Below are positions 12,101-21,951 of a stretch of DNA of 64,000 nt, one piece after another; position 1 is the stretch's first letter; each line of letters starts with the position of its first letter. The notes under the pieces are model-generated. The model did not search any database. It was not told the DNA's origin and saw only the letters and a list, made by a program, of their open reading frames with translations. A program made the translations under genes and the position numbers. Source of the DNA: Gambelia wislizenii (taxonomy: Eukaryota; Chordata; Lepidosauria; Squamata; Crotaphytidae); contig JAUMIR010000002.1 of NCBI GenBank assembly GCA_030847615.1, forward strand, positions 193,795,809-193,859,808, in the 5' to 3' direction.

Positions 12101-12593
12101 GAACTAGGCAAGATGCTGGAGTATAAAGATATATCCAAGATATATCACTTAGGATTCTCCATGCCATCATATTTTCCATTTGTATGTATGATTTTGAAAG
12201 CTGGACAGTGAAGAAAACTGATAGGAAGAAAATTAATTAATTTGAAACGTGGTGCTGGAAAAGAGTTCTGTGGATATTGTGGACTGCTAAAAAGCCCAAT
12301 AAATGGGTCCCCCAGCAAATCAAGCCTGAACTCTCCCTAGAAGCCAGGCTGACTAAACTGAGACTGTATTACTTTGGATATATCATGAGAAGACATGAAT
12401 CACTAGAAAAGACAATAATGCTTTGTAAGGTAGGAGGAAGTAGGAAAAGAGGAAGACCGCACTCCAGATGGATAGACTCAATCAAGGAAACCATGGCCCT
12501 GAGCAGAGCGGTTGATGACAGGGTGGTTTGGAGGTCTCTCATTCATGGGGTCACCATAAGTCAAAGTCAATTTGACAGCAGTTAACAACTAAC
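9125..12593 (+). mobile_element. Near full-length BovB (RTE) LINE, mutated, with an insertion
   Basis: Excluding the 295-bp insert, about 3.2 kb, the usual BovB length. Non-LTR retrotransposon encoding endonuclease and reverse transcriptase. Visible pieces on the plus strand: MLRVKRKIRSLTTHIIGKWN (9547-9609, endonuclease start), IRLHGKPINITLIQVYAPTT (9847-9906), IPIELLQSTETESTLVLTKI (10929-10988), RQCCILSPYLFNLYAE (11453-11500), NLTYADDTVLLA with the catalytic YADD (11571-11606), then after the insert KPELSLEARLTKLRLYYFGY and HSRWIDSIKE (12322-12490). The 3' end reads GGGGTCACCATAAGTCAAAG, the tail borrowed by both SINE classes here. Several frameshifts and stops: not autonomous. The 5' limit (9110-9250) is uncertain. 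Confidence 0.9.
11779..12073. mobile_element. Fold-back (snap-back) element inside BovB, 5-bp TSD
   Basis: The 295-bp segment is one large inverted repeat: left arm 11779-11921, loop of about 19 bases, right arm 11941-12073. Ends AGCCTTACTGCACTCC and GGAGTGCAGGAAGGCT pair at 15 of 16 positions; inner parts such as TAAAACTGCGTCTTTTTGC pair with GCAAAAAGACACAGTTTTA. It interrupts the BovB reading, whose sequence resumes right after, and CTAGG flanks both sides (11774-11778, 12074-12078) as an apparent 5-bp target duplication. No coding capacity. I do not recognise the family; Transib has 5-bp duplications but different ends. Confidence 0.8.
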
Positions 12594-13796
12594 ACTTGAT
12601 ACAGTAATATATGTGACATACAATACAATAAATAATATGGCAACTGTGGGTCTAGTAGAGTCGTAAATGGCGGCTAACTCTTCCTTCAGGGTACACAGAC
12701 ATTGTAATGCAAAGAGCAAGAAAGAGATGCCACAATAGTGTTCCTTCAGGCATTAATTGGTCACATAACCTTCAATAAGAATTCTGTAATCCTTTAATAT
12801 GAATTCCCTGGGTCTCCATCTTTGAAAGAAGTGAATGTTTTTTGATAGTAAGCAGAGATGAGAAATCATCCATGAACTTATGAGAAGGTCAACCATGAAC
12901 TGATATGCCTATCAAATAAAGCTTCCACTCAGCTTTATAACAAGAACAAGAACCTGCACTCTTCACTCGTGCCAACCTGGACCTTACCCAAAATCCACTT
13001 CAACATTCATACACATTTATTTGGACAGAGGAAGAATTAGGGAACAAAGCTCTTTTTCTCGATTTTTATCATTAGCAATACCAGCAACAACAGGATAATT
13101 TTGCTAGAACATCCTTCTAGCAGATTGCTGAGAGCATGACAGGAATTGTTCTATTTTGCACTAGATTTTGTCTGCTGAAAGCATCTATATGACCTGAATC
13201 TAGTTGGCCTTCTGGGCTGGCACTGAGTGTTTGTAAACATGGTGTTATCCTCCTGTGTGTCAGCTAATGGAAGATTTAAAAGTGTCCCTACTGACCTAGG
13301 TTGTTTCAAGATCAGCTAGAGTCAGAAGAAAACATTCTTGTCAGAATCACCCTATTCCCAGCTTTCATTCTCCCTCTCCCTGACTTTTAAGCAAAGAAGC
13401 AAACAACTGGCTCTTATATAGCAATATTATTGGTGGGGGCACTGGTATGTTGGACAAAAGGATAAAGGAAGTAACCTCCACGTGATGTTTAAGTGCCAGG
13501 AAATAGCAATGGAGACATGGAGCTATCTTCATCCCTGGCACCTAAAAGATCTACAGCAGCAATGCTCAAAATAGTCATCACCACCATCACCAGCAACACC
13601 GAAACTTTAATCAGAGCAATACACTGCTCTTCTGATGCTGTTGTTTTAAAATCCTTGACCAGTGCCTAATGTATGTAGCTGGCTAACGTGGTTGGGCATG
13701 GAAAGCTACTATGATCTGTGTGCCACCATAGTTGGAGTTGTTGCTACCTGGACACCTAGACCTTTAGATCTTCTGTATCAGAAGCACAGTCATAGG
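12594..13796. other. Unassigned intergenic sequence
   Basis: About 1.2 kb between the BovB copy and a MITE. No exon or known repeat recognised; a CACCATCACCAGCAACACC stretch near 13580 is simple low-complexity sequence. Confidence 0.4.
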
Positions 13797-14014
13797 CTTC
13801 TGCCACACTGCAGAAATAATGCAGTTTGGCACCACTTCAGTTGCCATGGCTCAATGCTATAGGATTCTGGGATTTGTAGTTTTGTGAGCTATTTAGACTT
13901 CTCTGTCAGAGACCTCTGGTGCCACAACAAACTGCACATCCCAGGATTCCATAGGATGGAGCCATGATAGTTAAAGCAGTGTTAAACAGCGTTATTTCTG
14001 CAGTGTGGCAGCAG
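13797..14014. mobile_element. Palindrome-ended MITE, family M1
   Basis: Left GCCACACTGCAGAAATAATG and right GTTATTTCTGCAGTGTGGC are inverted; the interior holds GGATTCTGGGATTTGTAGTT and CCCAGGATTCCATAGGATGG, blocks also seen in the M3 elements. About 218 bp, non-coding. Probably hAT-type, but the flanks give no clear 8-bp duplication. Confidence 0.75.
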
Positions 14015-14338
14015 CTCTAGTCAGTTTATTCATATATTGTGTTTCCTGCATACATTGTTCTCAAAGCAACTCAGAAAACAAATACAACAACCTTAATTCT
14101 TATAATTGAAAACATTATACTAACACAGTTTTTTTTTTTAAATACCATCTTAGATGAGCATAACACACATCAGTAGGTTGGCCAGCAATATCCTGTACCA
14201 ATAATAACAACACAATGGTTGCATTAGGCAGTTCACTAAACAGTCATATTAAGAGACCAAACAAGAAGTATCTTGCCCATGTCAAAAAAGGGAAAGATAA
14301 AACAAGAATAAATACAAGACACTTTAGAAAGCAACACA

Positions 14339-14563
14339 AAGGCCAAATCCACACTACACAAATAATCCAGTTTGAAACTGGATTATTTGCCACGACTCCT
14401 CCCAATGGAATCTTGGGATTTGTAATTTGGTGAGGCACCAGCACTTTTTCGTAGAGAAGGCTAAAGACCATGTAAAACTTCAGACCCCAGGATTCAATAG
14501 GAAGGAGCCATGCAAATAATCCAGTTTCAAACTGGATTATTTATCTAGTGTGGATTTGGCCAA
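14339..14563. mobile_element. Long-TIR MITE (family M4) with internal hairpins
   Basis: Terminal inverted repeats of about 50 bp: GGCCAAATCCACACTA at the left and TAGTGTGGATTTGGCC at the right. Inside each terminal repeat lies a further self-complementary word, AATCCAGTTTGAAACTGGATT (14366-14386 and 14518-14538). The middle has GGAATCTTGGGATTTGTAAT. Non-coding; related in core to M1 and M3. Superfamily hAT by inference only. Confidence 0.8.
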
Positions 14564-14969
14564 AGAGCCCCTCCTCTCACCAAGATCCCATGGCCAGAGC
14601 CAAAAAAGGTGCCCTACCTGCCCATGGTAAGCTCCCCTTCTTGTTGTATCTAGGCAACAGAGCACCACGATAGGCAAGATGGAGAAAGCCTCTTCCTGGG
14701 CTGATGTACTCAATGCACAAGACCCTTCACAAACACCAACAGTAGCAACAGCAGCTCTCAAAAGAGGGTTGGGGCAAGGCCAAGAGCAAGGAAGGTGGAA
14801 GCAGCCATACTTTAATACCAACACAGAATCTCCTCTCATCATGGTTCTGTTTGTCTATTCCTTCCCAGTCCTGCTATCTGGGCCCCACCCTTCCCTGGCA
14901 GCCATCCTGAGATCTGCTCATCACACCAGGTGATGGAGGAGGGTAGAAAACAGGATGTGGTTACAGCAG
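14564..14969. other. Unassigned intergenic sequence
   Basis: About 400 bp of moderately GC-rich sequence. Open frames exist on both strands but no domain, splice pattern or homology is recognisable, so I call no gene. Confidence 0.4.
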
Positions 14970-15390
14970 AGCTCTGCAGTAATGAGCCACAAGTAATATA
15001 GCTACCTGTAACTAGATACTTACTTTATGGAGCAACAAGGATGTAATGCAGTCATATTCCAAAAACAATGTAATCAGTAAGACTGCAGTTACTTTATTCA
15101 AGTAATGAGTAACATTTTCGAGTTAATCTCAAATGTTACTAGAGGCATTTTGACCCCATTTTTTCAGGTTTTTATGCCATTCCCTTTTGTGCCGTTGTCT
15201 TATTGTAAGGTTCCCTCAGCTCAAAAAGTAACTGGAAATAATCGAAAAGTAACAAGCAACACAGTGTGTTACTTTTCAAATACTGGAAAGAGTAATGGAA
15301 AGGGCTACTTCTGCAGTATTGCAATGAGTAACAGGACCAAATTACTTTTAAAAAGTAAACTTCCTAAACTCTGGGATAGGGATAGGTAAA
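14970..15390. repeat. Degenerate GTAAC/GTAAT-rich repeat
   Basis: The words GTAAC, GTAAT, AGTAACTGG and their complements recur many times (for example near 14979, 15008, 15069, 15103, 15229, 15248, 15290, 15328). The pattern is too dense to be chance and looks like a decayed interspersed repeat built from short internal repeats. No terminal inverted repeat or frame could be fixed. Confidence 0.5.
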
Positions 15391-15454
15391 AAGAGTGGCA
15401 GGTGCCTTGTCTTCTGATGCAACTAAGGATTTAGGGTGATACCCACCCGTACAA

Positions 15455-15684
15455 GAGAGCCCACGTGGTGTAGTGTTGGACTAGGACCCTGGAGACCAGG
15501 GTTCAAATCCCCACTCAGCCATGGAAACCCCCTGGGTGACCTTGGGCAAGCCACACTCTTTCAACCTCAGAGGAAGGCAAAGACAACCACTCTGAACAAA
15601 TCTTACCAAGAAAACCCTCTGATAGGGTCGCCTTAGGGTAGCCATAAATTGGAAACAACTTGAAGGTACACAACCACCACCACC
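15455..15684 (+). mobile_element. Sauria-type tRNA-derived SINE
   Basis: tRNA-like head GAGAGCCCACGTGGTGTAG (A box), B box GGTTCAAATCC at about 15501, body CTTGGGCAAGCCACACTCTT, then CCAAGAAAACCCTCTGATAG, BovB-like GGTAGCCATAAATTGG and CTTGAAGGTACACAACC ending in a CCA-repeat tail instead of the usual ACA repeat. Confidence 0.9.
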
Positions 15685-16403
15685 CATAAAGCCATTGCCA
15701 ATTTTTGGAAGCAAATTGTTATTTTAACATAAATTGACATAGTCGAGTTAAGCTTGAGATAAAGCGATGGGGAAAATCACCTTTATAATTTCGGTCTGAC
15801 AGGGACACCAAAGGCCAGTGCAAACTTGTATAAAATATTCTTATGAGCTGAAGGATGCTGAGCCAAAACAGGGCGTTTGTTCCAACCCTGAAATGAGCAA
15901 TACTCTCTGGAAGTGCTCTCTACCCTCTGAGGCAAAGAACCAGAAATTCCTACATTAAGTTAGTAACACCATGATTGATTTCAGGCTGCAATTACAGAGG
16001 TCTGTTTTTCAGTTTATGAGATATTTTGCCTCTTTCAGTTCATGCAAGGATAAGCAACATCCAGTCTTCAGAGCACTTAAAAAGAATCTGAAATATTAAA
16101 GTTAATTTGTAGCCCCCAATTTAATATTAAATGGCAGCATGTTTTGAATTATCAGAAGAAGCTAGATCTCCCAGACATGTTATGTGAAGACAAGCCTCTT
16201 TGGTGAGCAGTAGTAACATGGATCCAGATGGAGACTCACATAATGGAATGCTGATTCCTTAACAACAACAACAGCTAATACTAGTGCACTACTACTACTA
16301 CTGCACAGCTGCATCATCTCACCTGCTTTTTCATACAACTAGGCCCATGGGACTAATTATACCATTCATTATTTTCAACCAAAACCTTATGGTTTAAAAA
16401 ATA
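15685..16403. other. Unassigned intergenic sequence
   Basis: About 700 bp, AT-rich, with a CTACTACTACTACT run near 16288. No exon or known element recognised. Confidence 0.4.
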
Positions 16404-18944
16404 ACTAATAATAATAATAATAATAAAATTTATTTATACCCCGCCCCTCTGTTAAAACAATCGGGGCGGCTTACAGAATTTAAGATACAATACAAATAAA
16501 ATCCCTAAACACCCCCACTCCCACCCTCCCCCATAAAAAAACATTAAACAAATATAAATTAAAAACAACTAATCTAAAATCACATTTAAAACTATAAATA
16601 CAATAAAATATAATAAATGGCCAGCAGCCTAGAAGAGGCCAGGATCCCCTGAGGCCGGGATCTAATTAAAAGGCCTGCCGAAAGAGATCCGTCTTTAGTG
16701 CTTTTTTAAAGCCACTCAGGCTCGTTATCTGACGGATCTCATTCGGCAGGTCATTCCACAATTTGGGGGCGACTACCGAAAAGGCCCTCTGGGAGGTTGC
16801 AGACAGCCTAGATTTTTGTGGCTGAAGCAAATTCCTCCCAGAGGACCAGAGTGCGCGGGGAGGATTGTATGGGAGGAGGCGGTTCCGGAGATAAGTTGGA
16901 CCCAAGCCATTTAGGGCTTTAAAGGTAATAACCAACACCTTATACTGGGCCCGGAAACTGATTGGCAGCCAGTGGAGAGATTTTAGTACTGGAGTTATAT
17001 GGTCTCTCCGAGATGTTCCTGAGACCACTCTGGCTGCCATATTTTGTACCAACTGAAGTTTCCGGACCAAGCATGAGGGCAGCCCCATGTAGAGCGCATT
17101 GCAGAAATCTAGACGGGAGGTTACCAGCGCGTGCACCACAGTCTCGAGGTCCCTTACTTCCAGGAAATGGCGCAGCTGGCATATCAGCCGAAGCTGATAA
17201 CAGGCGCTCCTGACTGTCGCATTCACTTGACTCGTCATCTGAAGCGATGAATCAAGGAGCACCCCCAGACTGCGAACACAGTCCTTAACGGAGAGTGTGA
17301 CCCCGTCCATGACTGGAGGTTGCAACCCAACTCCTGGTTTGGGGGCCGCTACCGTGAGCACCTCCATTTTATCTGGATTTAGTCTCAATCTGTTTTTCCT
17401 CATCCAGCCCATTACTGCTTTAAGACAATCATTAAGAGGAGAGACGCCATCGGAATTCGAGGCCGATGATCGGGGCAAGGAGAAATAGATCTGGGTGTCA
17501 TCAGCGTACTGATAACACCCAGCCCCATAACTGCGAATAATCTCACCCAGCGGCTTCATATAAATGTTAAACAGCATCGGGGACAGGATGGCACCCTGTG
17601 GAACACCACGAGTAAGCTCCTTTCTGCTGGAGCAGCTGTCCCCGAGCAACACCCTCTGGGACCTGCCCGAGAGGAAGGACCGGAACCACTGGAGCGCAGT
17701 GCCTCCGATTCCTAACTCCCTCAAGCGATCCAAGAGGATGCTATGATCTATTGTATCGAAAGCCGCTGAGAGGTCCAGAAGCACCAACAGGGTCACACTA
17801 CCCCTGTCAATGCTTAGACGCAGGTCATCAGTCAAGGCAACCATGGCAGTCTCAACTCCAAATCCCGTCCTAAAGCCAGTTTGAAATGGGTCTAGATAAT
17901 CGGTTTCATCCAAAACCACTTGGAGTTGAAGCGCAACTGCCCTCTCGATCACTTTGCTCAAGAATGGTAACATAGAAACCGGCCTATAGTTGTTCATGTC
18001 CAGGGGGTCAAGGGAAGATTTTTTCAGGAGCGGCCTAACGGCTGCTTCCTTTAAACAAGATGGAACACATCCTTCTCTGAGGGATGCATTGATGATGTCC
18101 TTAAGGAACATCATCAAGGCAGTCCCCCCCTGGATGGCCAGCCATGAAGGGCAAGGATCGAGAGGGCAGGTCGTCTTCCTAACCCTACCAAGTAGCTTGT
18201 CCACGTCCTCAGTACTCACAGATTGAAATTGATCCAGTAAACTGACATCAACGGAGTTGCTGGACACCTCGTCAATTGTTTCTGCCAAATTACTGGTATC
18301 TAAGTCGGCTCTTATCTGAGAGATTTTATCTGCAAAGAAATTGTTAAACGCGTCACAGCAGGCCGCCGTTGGGTTAAGCAACGGGTTCTGCGCAGGAATA
18401 ACCTGCGTCATCTCCCTTACCACCCTAAACAGCTCTGCTGGACGGGACTCTGCAGACGCAATACGTGCAGAGGAGAAGGATCGCTGTGCTGCACGTATTG
18501 CCTCTCGATAGGACCAAAGAAAGTTCCTATGACGAGTCCTGTCGGATAAGAGTCGAGTTTTCCGCCAGTTGCGCTCTAGTCGTTGTCCAACCCGCTTCAT
18601 TTTCCTAAGCTCTGCTGTATACCATGGCTTACGGTTTGAAGCGGGTTGGAAAGGACGCTTGGGAGCGATCATGTCGATAGCCTTGGTAAGATCGTTGTTC
18701 CAGGTATTAACCAAAGTTTCGACAGGGTCACCGGCGTTACCAACCATTAAACCCTCCAAGGCTTTCTGGAATCCTATTGGTTCCATTAGCCTTCGAGGGC
18801 GGACCATTCTAATAGGTCCACCCCCCCCGGTGGGGCAGACAGTGGCTCTTAGTTCAGTCTTGACCAGGAAGTGATCCGTCCATGACAATGCGGTGGTTTT
18901 TATAACCTCCGCCCACGGATATTCCTGTTCCGTGTTTCAGATGC
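16404..18944 (-). mobile_element. 5'-truncated L2-clade LINE, recent copy
   Basis: About 2.5 kb on the minus strand. The 3' end, at the left, is an ATA-repeat tail followed by TTTATACCCCGCCCCTCTG, a terminus repeated at 51936-52020. The coding part lacks most of the endonuclease and begins at its last segment, EYPWAEVIK then SWTDHFLVK; 18945 onward is unrelated, so truncation is at about 18940. No frameshift or stop occurs in the remaining 2.27 kb, which argues for recent insertion. No target duplication could be fixed, as is usual for L2. Confidence 0.9.
16666..18936 (-). CDS. L2 LINE reverse transcriptase, intact C-terminal ORF2
   Basis: An uninterrupted frame of about 756 codons ending in TAA at 16666-16668; the recognisable protein starts inside the endonuclease (TDHFLV). 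Numbering from the Leu codon at 18886-18888: linker to about residue 230; RT motifs NNYRPVSMLPFLSKVIE (299-315), FQTGFRTGFGVETAMVAL (335-352), motif A LDLSAAFDTID (371-381), GVPQGAILSPMLFNIYM (428-444), catalytic YADD (461-464, bases 17497-17508), then LRLNPDK; C-terminus rich in helices, ending DLFRQAF. The polymerase would copy its own RNA at a nicked target, but without endonuclease this copy cannot jump by itself. There is no true start codon: the frame is a truncated ORF2, not a host gene. Confidence 0.92.
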   Translation of the reverse strand, partial: NTEQEYPWAEVIKTTALSWTDHFLVKTELRATVCPTGGGGPIRMVRPRRLMEPIGFQKALEGLMVGNAGDPVETLVNTWNNDLTKAIDMIAPKRPFQPASNRKPWYTAELRKMKRVGQRLERNWRKTRLLSDRTRHRNFLWSYREAIRAAQRSFSSARIASAESRPAELFRVVREMTQVIPAQNPLLNPTAACCDAFNNFFADKISQIRADLDTSNLAETIDEVSSNSVDVSLLDQFQSVSTEDVDKLLGRVRKTTCPLDPCPSWLAIQGGTALMMFLKDIINASLREGCVPSCLKEAAVRPLLKKSSLDPLDMNNYRPVSMLPFLSKVIERAVALQLQVVLDETDYLDPFQTGFRTGFGVETAMVALTDDLRLSIDRGSVTLLVLLDLSAAFDTIDHSILLDRLRELGIGGTALQWFRSFLSGRSQRVLLGDSCSSRKELTRGVPQGAILSPMLFNIYMKPLGEIIRSYGAGCYQYADDTQIYFSLPRSSASNSDGVSPLNDCLKAVMGWMRKNRLRLNPDKMEVLTVAAPKPGVGLQPPVMDGVTLSVKDCVRSLGVLLDSSLQMTSQVNATVRSACYQLRLICQLRHFLEVRDLETVVHALVTSRLDFCNALYMGLPSCLVRKLQLVQNMAARVVSGTSRRDHITPVLKSLHWLPISFRAQYKVLVITFKALNGLGPTYLRNRLLPYNPPRALWSSGRNLLQPQKSRLSATSQRAFSVVAPKLWNDLPNEIRQITSLSGFKKALKTDLFRQAF

Positions 18945-21657
18945 CAATTCAGATATTCTGCATTTAAAGTTCATCGTTTGAAGCTGTGCAATACAAACAT
19001 CAATTTTAAAAAAACAATAGGCAGCAAGGAAAAAAGAAGTACTTTTTCACACAACTCAGTCATTGTCCTCCCTACCACAAGTGACTCCTCCCCCTGCCCC
19101 CACCAAACTCAATCAGATAAATCCAGATGGAGCCTATAAGCCACAATGTCTCCATGCCCAGAAAGTCTATTTCTGACTAGACCACACAGTGTGGAAATAT
19201 GTAGGGAGTGCATAAATGAAGTCAACAAGCTCCATTTTCATATCCCACCAAATTGAACCAAATCATCCTTTCCCAGCAGACTTCTAAAGCCAAGCCTACA
19301 TCCAGCTGTAGTCTCAGCTAGAGCAGACCCACTGAATAAGTGGAACAGACATAATTGTTGAGTTGCTTGGTCCCCATTGATTCAGTGGGGTTTATTCTAA
19401 TTGGGACTAGCAGTTGCATTTAGGCCATCACAGAAGGAAAGAAAAGTGCCAGGTCAGCAGTGTGAGATTACAGAGGCAAGCCCTGAGACCAGGGGCTGGG
19501 TCCTTCTGATGTTAGAGGTGTGGGTCCTTGTGATGTCACAGAAGCAGAGTAAGGTTGAGAGATGGGCCCAACTACTTCTGGGTCTGCTGATTGTGGAAAG
19601 GAGCATAAAGGCAATCTGGGTGTAAAGGAGTCCAGAATTTGAATAAAACCCAACTAACCCGGTGATATGGGTGCCTTGAACTGGGGTGGGAGGGGGAGAA
19701 ATCTTTAAAATTTCCAGCAGCTGGGCAGGTGGCAAGATGTGTCCAATAGGTATAGCAGCTCTGCCCATTCCTGCTAGGCTCATATCTCATGGGGACTTAT
19801 CTGTAGCACACATGAAACATGGGGAATTTTTTCAGATTTTAAGTGGCTGCTGAGATTCAGGAAGTTATCCACCACTTGCCTTAATTCTGTGCCACTGCTG
19901 CCAGCACACGTACAATGAAGGCTTGTGTGTTTCAGAGTTGGGACTCCTGTGCCTGCTTTGCTCTAAAAGGTATGATGAGCCCAAATGCATGCACTCACAT
20001 TTCTCTCCCTTTTTCTCTCCCCTCGTTCCTGGCTTTTGGGTGTGCTAACATTTCACAAATACATCATATGTGTAGACAACTTTCTGCTAAGCCACAGAGC
20101 TCTGGTGCCAGCTGGAAAGGGGTAGAGCTGGGTGTTCAAGCTGTAAACCATCTTACATTTAGCAAAGAAACTTTGTTTGTCCTCTAGCGCTGCTCACCCT
20201 GCGATTTGTCTTTCTGTCTGGAGACCTAGGAAAGCATACAGCATAGGAATTCTCTTTCAGCTGTGCCTTGAGACCTGCTAAACCTATCAAAGCCTCTTCT
20301 ATCCCTCCCATCCCCATATTTGGGGCAAACAACAGCACTTGCACTGTTTGTGACAATAAGATTCCCCCACAATAACAAACAGAACATTGAGCCAGGTAGA
20401 CCTAACACTGTAATGTTTCTATGTCAATTTAGAGAGGGAAAAGCTGTCAGAGCTCTCCACTCTGTTAATGAGCACTCATGCTTGGCTAATAATGGACCCT
20501 GATGTTAGGATAAATTGCCCTCCTTGGTGAGTCCTCTAGGAGCAGTTTTAAAGGGCCAGGCTGCAGTACCTAGCTTTGAAAGCAACTACCTTCTTCAAAC
20601 ATCATCTAAATCATACTTGTGTCAGCACATCCATGTACATGTCGCCACTATTTTACGTATGGGACACAACAATCTGTGGGTGGTTGAAACTAGAGATTGG
20701 GAGCCTGTGGATTGGGAGGACCCTCTGTATTTAAATCAAGACCCCCCTAGAGAATTATGAGAATGATAAAGAATCTGAGCCCCGAACATTCTGGGGCTTT
20801 AGATGGGAATCCTAGTGTGGTTCTGAACCCATGCCATGTTCTCATCATTACATTGCTGAGATCTTTTCCAATAAAAAATATGGAGCAAGAACCTTTTATA
20901 ATTCCTTCTGAATTCACAGCAGGGGTAGAGGGCTCTGAAGCAACAGGACATCAAGGAACTCTGCAGGCTGTCTCCAACATTCATACACTAAGTTTATCTG
21001 GACCACATAGGACTTTCAAGGGATTTCATCCATTACCCTGAAGGCTGTTGGCATGTCAAATTTTAGTAAAAAGAATTATGGTTGTCTCCAGAAGATCCCT
21101 GTGGTTTTACAGCAGGGATCTAGAATTGAAGAGTTGCTGACATTTGGGTGCCCTTTTGTTGTTCTCCCTACTGTGTGAGAACTATGTATCCCTGAGCAGC
21201 TCTGGTATGGTGGGAATAATGTTGAAATGACCCATCTATGTGTGGGGGGGCCAAATGTGCAGATTCTTCCCATGGAATCAGCTCTGCTCTAGGAGGAGAG
21301 TACTGATTATGTGGGAAAGACTCACCAAAAGACCCATCCACAAGATTAGACTCATTAAACATTATCTCAGCCACATCATTTTTCATTTTAAAAAGAGCAC
21401 CTCTTATATGGCTAGGAGACAAATGAAAAGGACTCTCTGGAAGTTCATTACAACTGCACAGTTAGGAAGATAGGAATGCATGGATAACAAAAGTATCTCA
21501 TAGCCACCTAATCTTGATGCCCAATGCTGGAAGAGGCCTCCCGTGTCTAGGAACTTTATTAGATGAGCCAAACCTCACCAATAAATGCATCATTTAGGAC
21601 CTGAGAATAGCACAAAAGGCAAAATTATCAGATGTCCTTGTCGTTTATCCATTCTAG
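18945..21657. other. Unassigned intergenic sequence
   Basis: About 2.7 kb without recognised exons. Open frames of 60-110 codons are scattered on both strands and overlap one another, with no domain or splice support. One short palindromic repeat fragment is noted at 19318-19421. Confidence 0.4.
19318..19421. mobile_element. Fragment of a common palindromic amniote MITE
   Basis: GACCCACTGAATAAGTGG and TTGATTCAGTGGGGTTTATT face each other, the pattern of the abundant squamate 'Y-CAGTGGGACTTACTTCTGAG' palindromic repeat. A second piece is at about 50624-50690 (CTCAGAAGTAAGTCTAACTG then TTCAGTGGGACTCCTAG). Confidence 0.4.
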
Positions 21658-21951
21658 CTGTGTCACGCTGGCGTGAATGAGGTGTCACTTTTTTTATTGA
21701 TGGGCTAACCCAGCCTTTCTCAACCTTTTTATCCTGGAGGAACCCTTGAAATAATTTTCAGGTCTCAGGAAACACCTGCATAAACATTATTCTATATACT
21801 GCTATTGCTTCCCCCCCCCCACAATCACAATCTCTTGAGGAACCCCTAGTAACCTCTTGGGGAACCCTAAGGTTCTGGGAGCCCTGGTTGAGAAACACTG
21901 GGCTAAGCCGTCGATAAAAAGCGATGCCTCATTCACACCAGCGTGACTCAG
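21658..21951. mobile_element. 96-bp hairpin MITE, split by a hAT insertion
   Basis: The outer pieces, 21658-21710 and 21909-21951, are inverted copies: CTGTGTCACGCTGGCGTGAA at the left and TTCACACCAGCGTGACTCAG at the right. With the insert and one target copy removed, they join at GGCTAAGCC to form an almost perfect loop-less palindrome of about 96 bp. Non-coding; family not recognised. Confidence 0.72.
21711..21900. mobile_element. Short hAT element nested in a hairpin MITE
   Basis: Begins CAGCCTTTCTCAACCTTTTT and ends GGTTGAGAAACACTG, inverted ends typical of hAT. Flanks GGCTAACC (21703-21710) and GGCTAAGC (21901-21908) agree at 7 of 8 bases, an 8-bp target duplication. 190 bp, contains GAGGAACCCTTGAAATAAT and, later, GAGGAACCCCTAGTAACC, i.e. 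a partial internal duplication. Non-coding. Confidence 0.85.

Noticed and set aside
11763..12179. 138-codon minus-strand frame and overlapping plus-strand frames
   Set aside because: They arise from the fold-back element, where both strands read alike; not a gene.
16940..18874. Several frames of 60-101 codons on both strands
   Set aside because: All are shadows of the intact L2 reverse-transcriptase frame.
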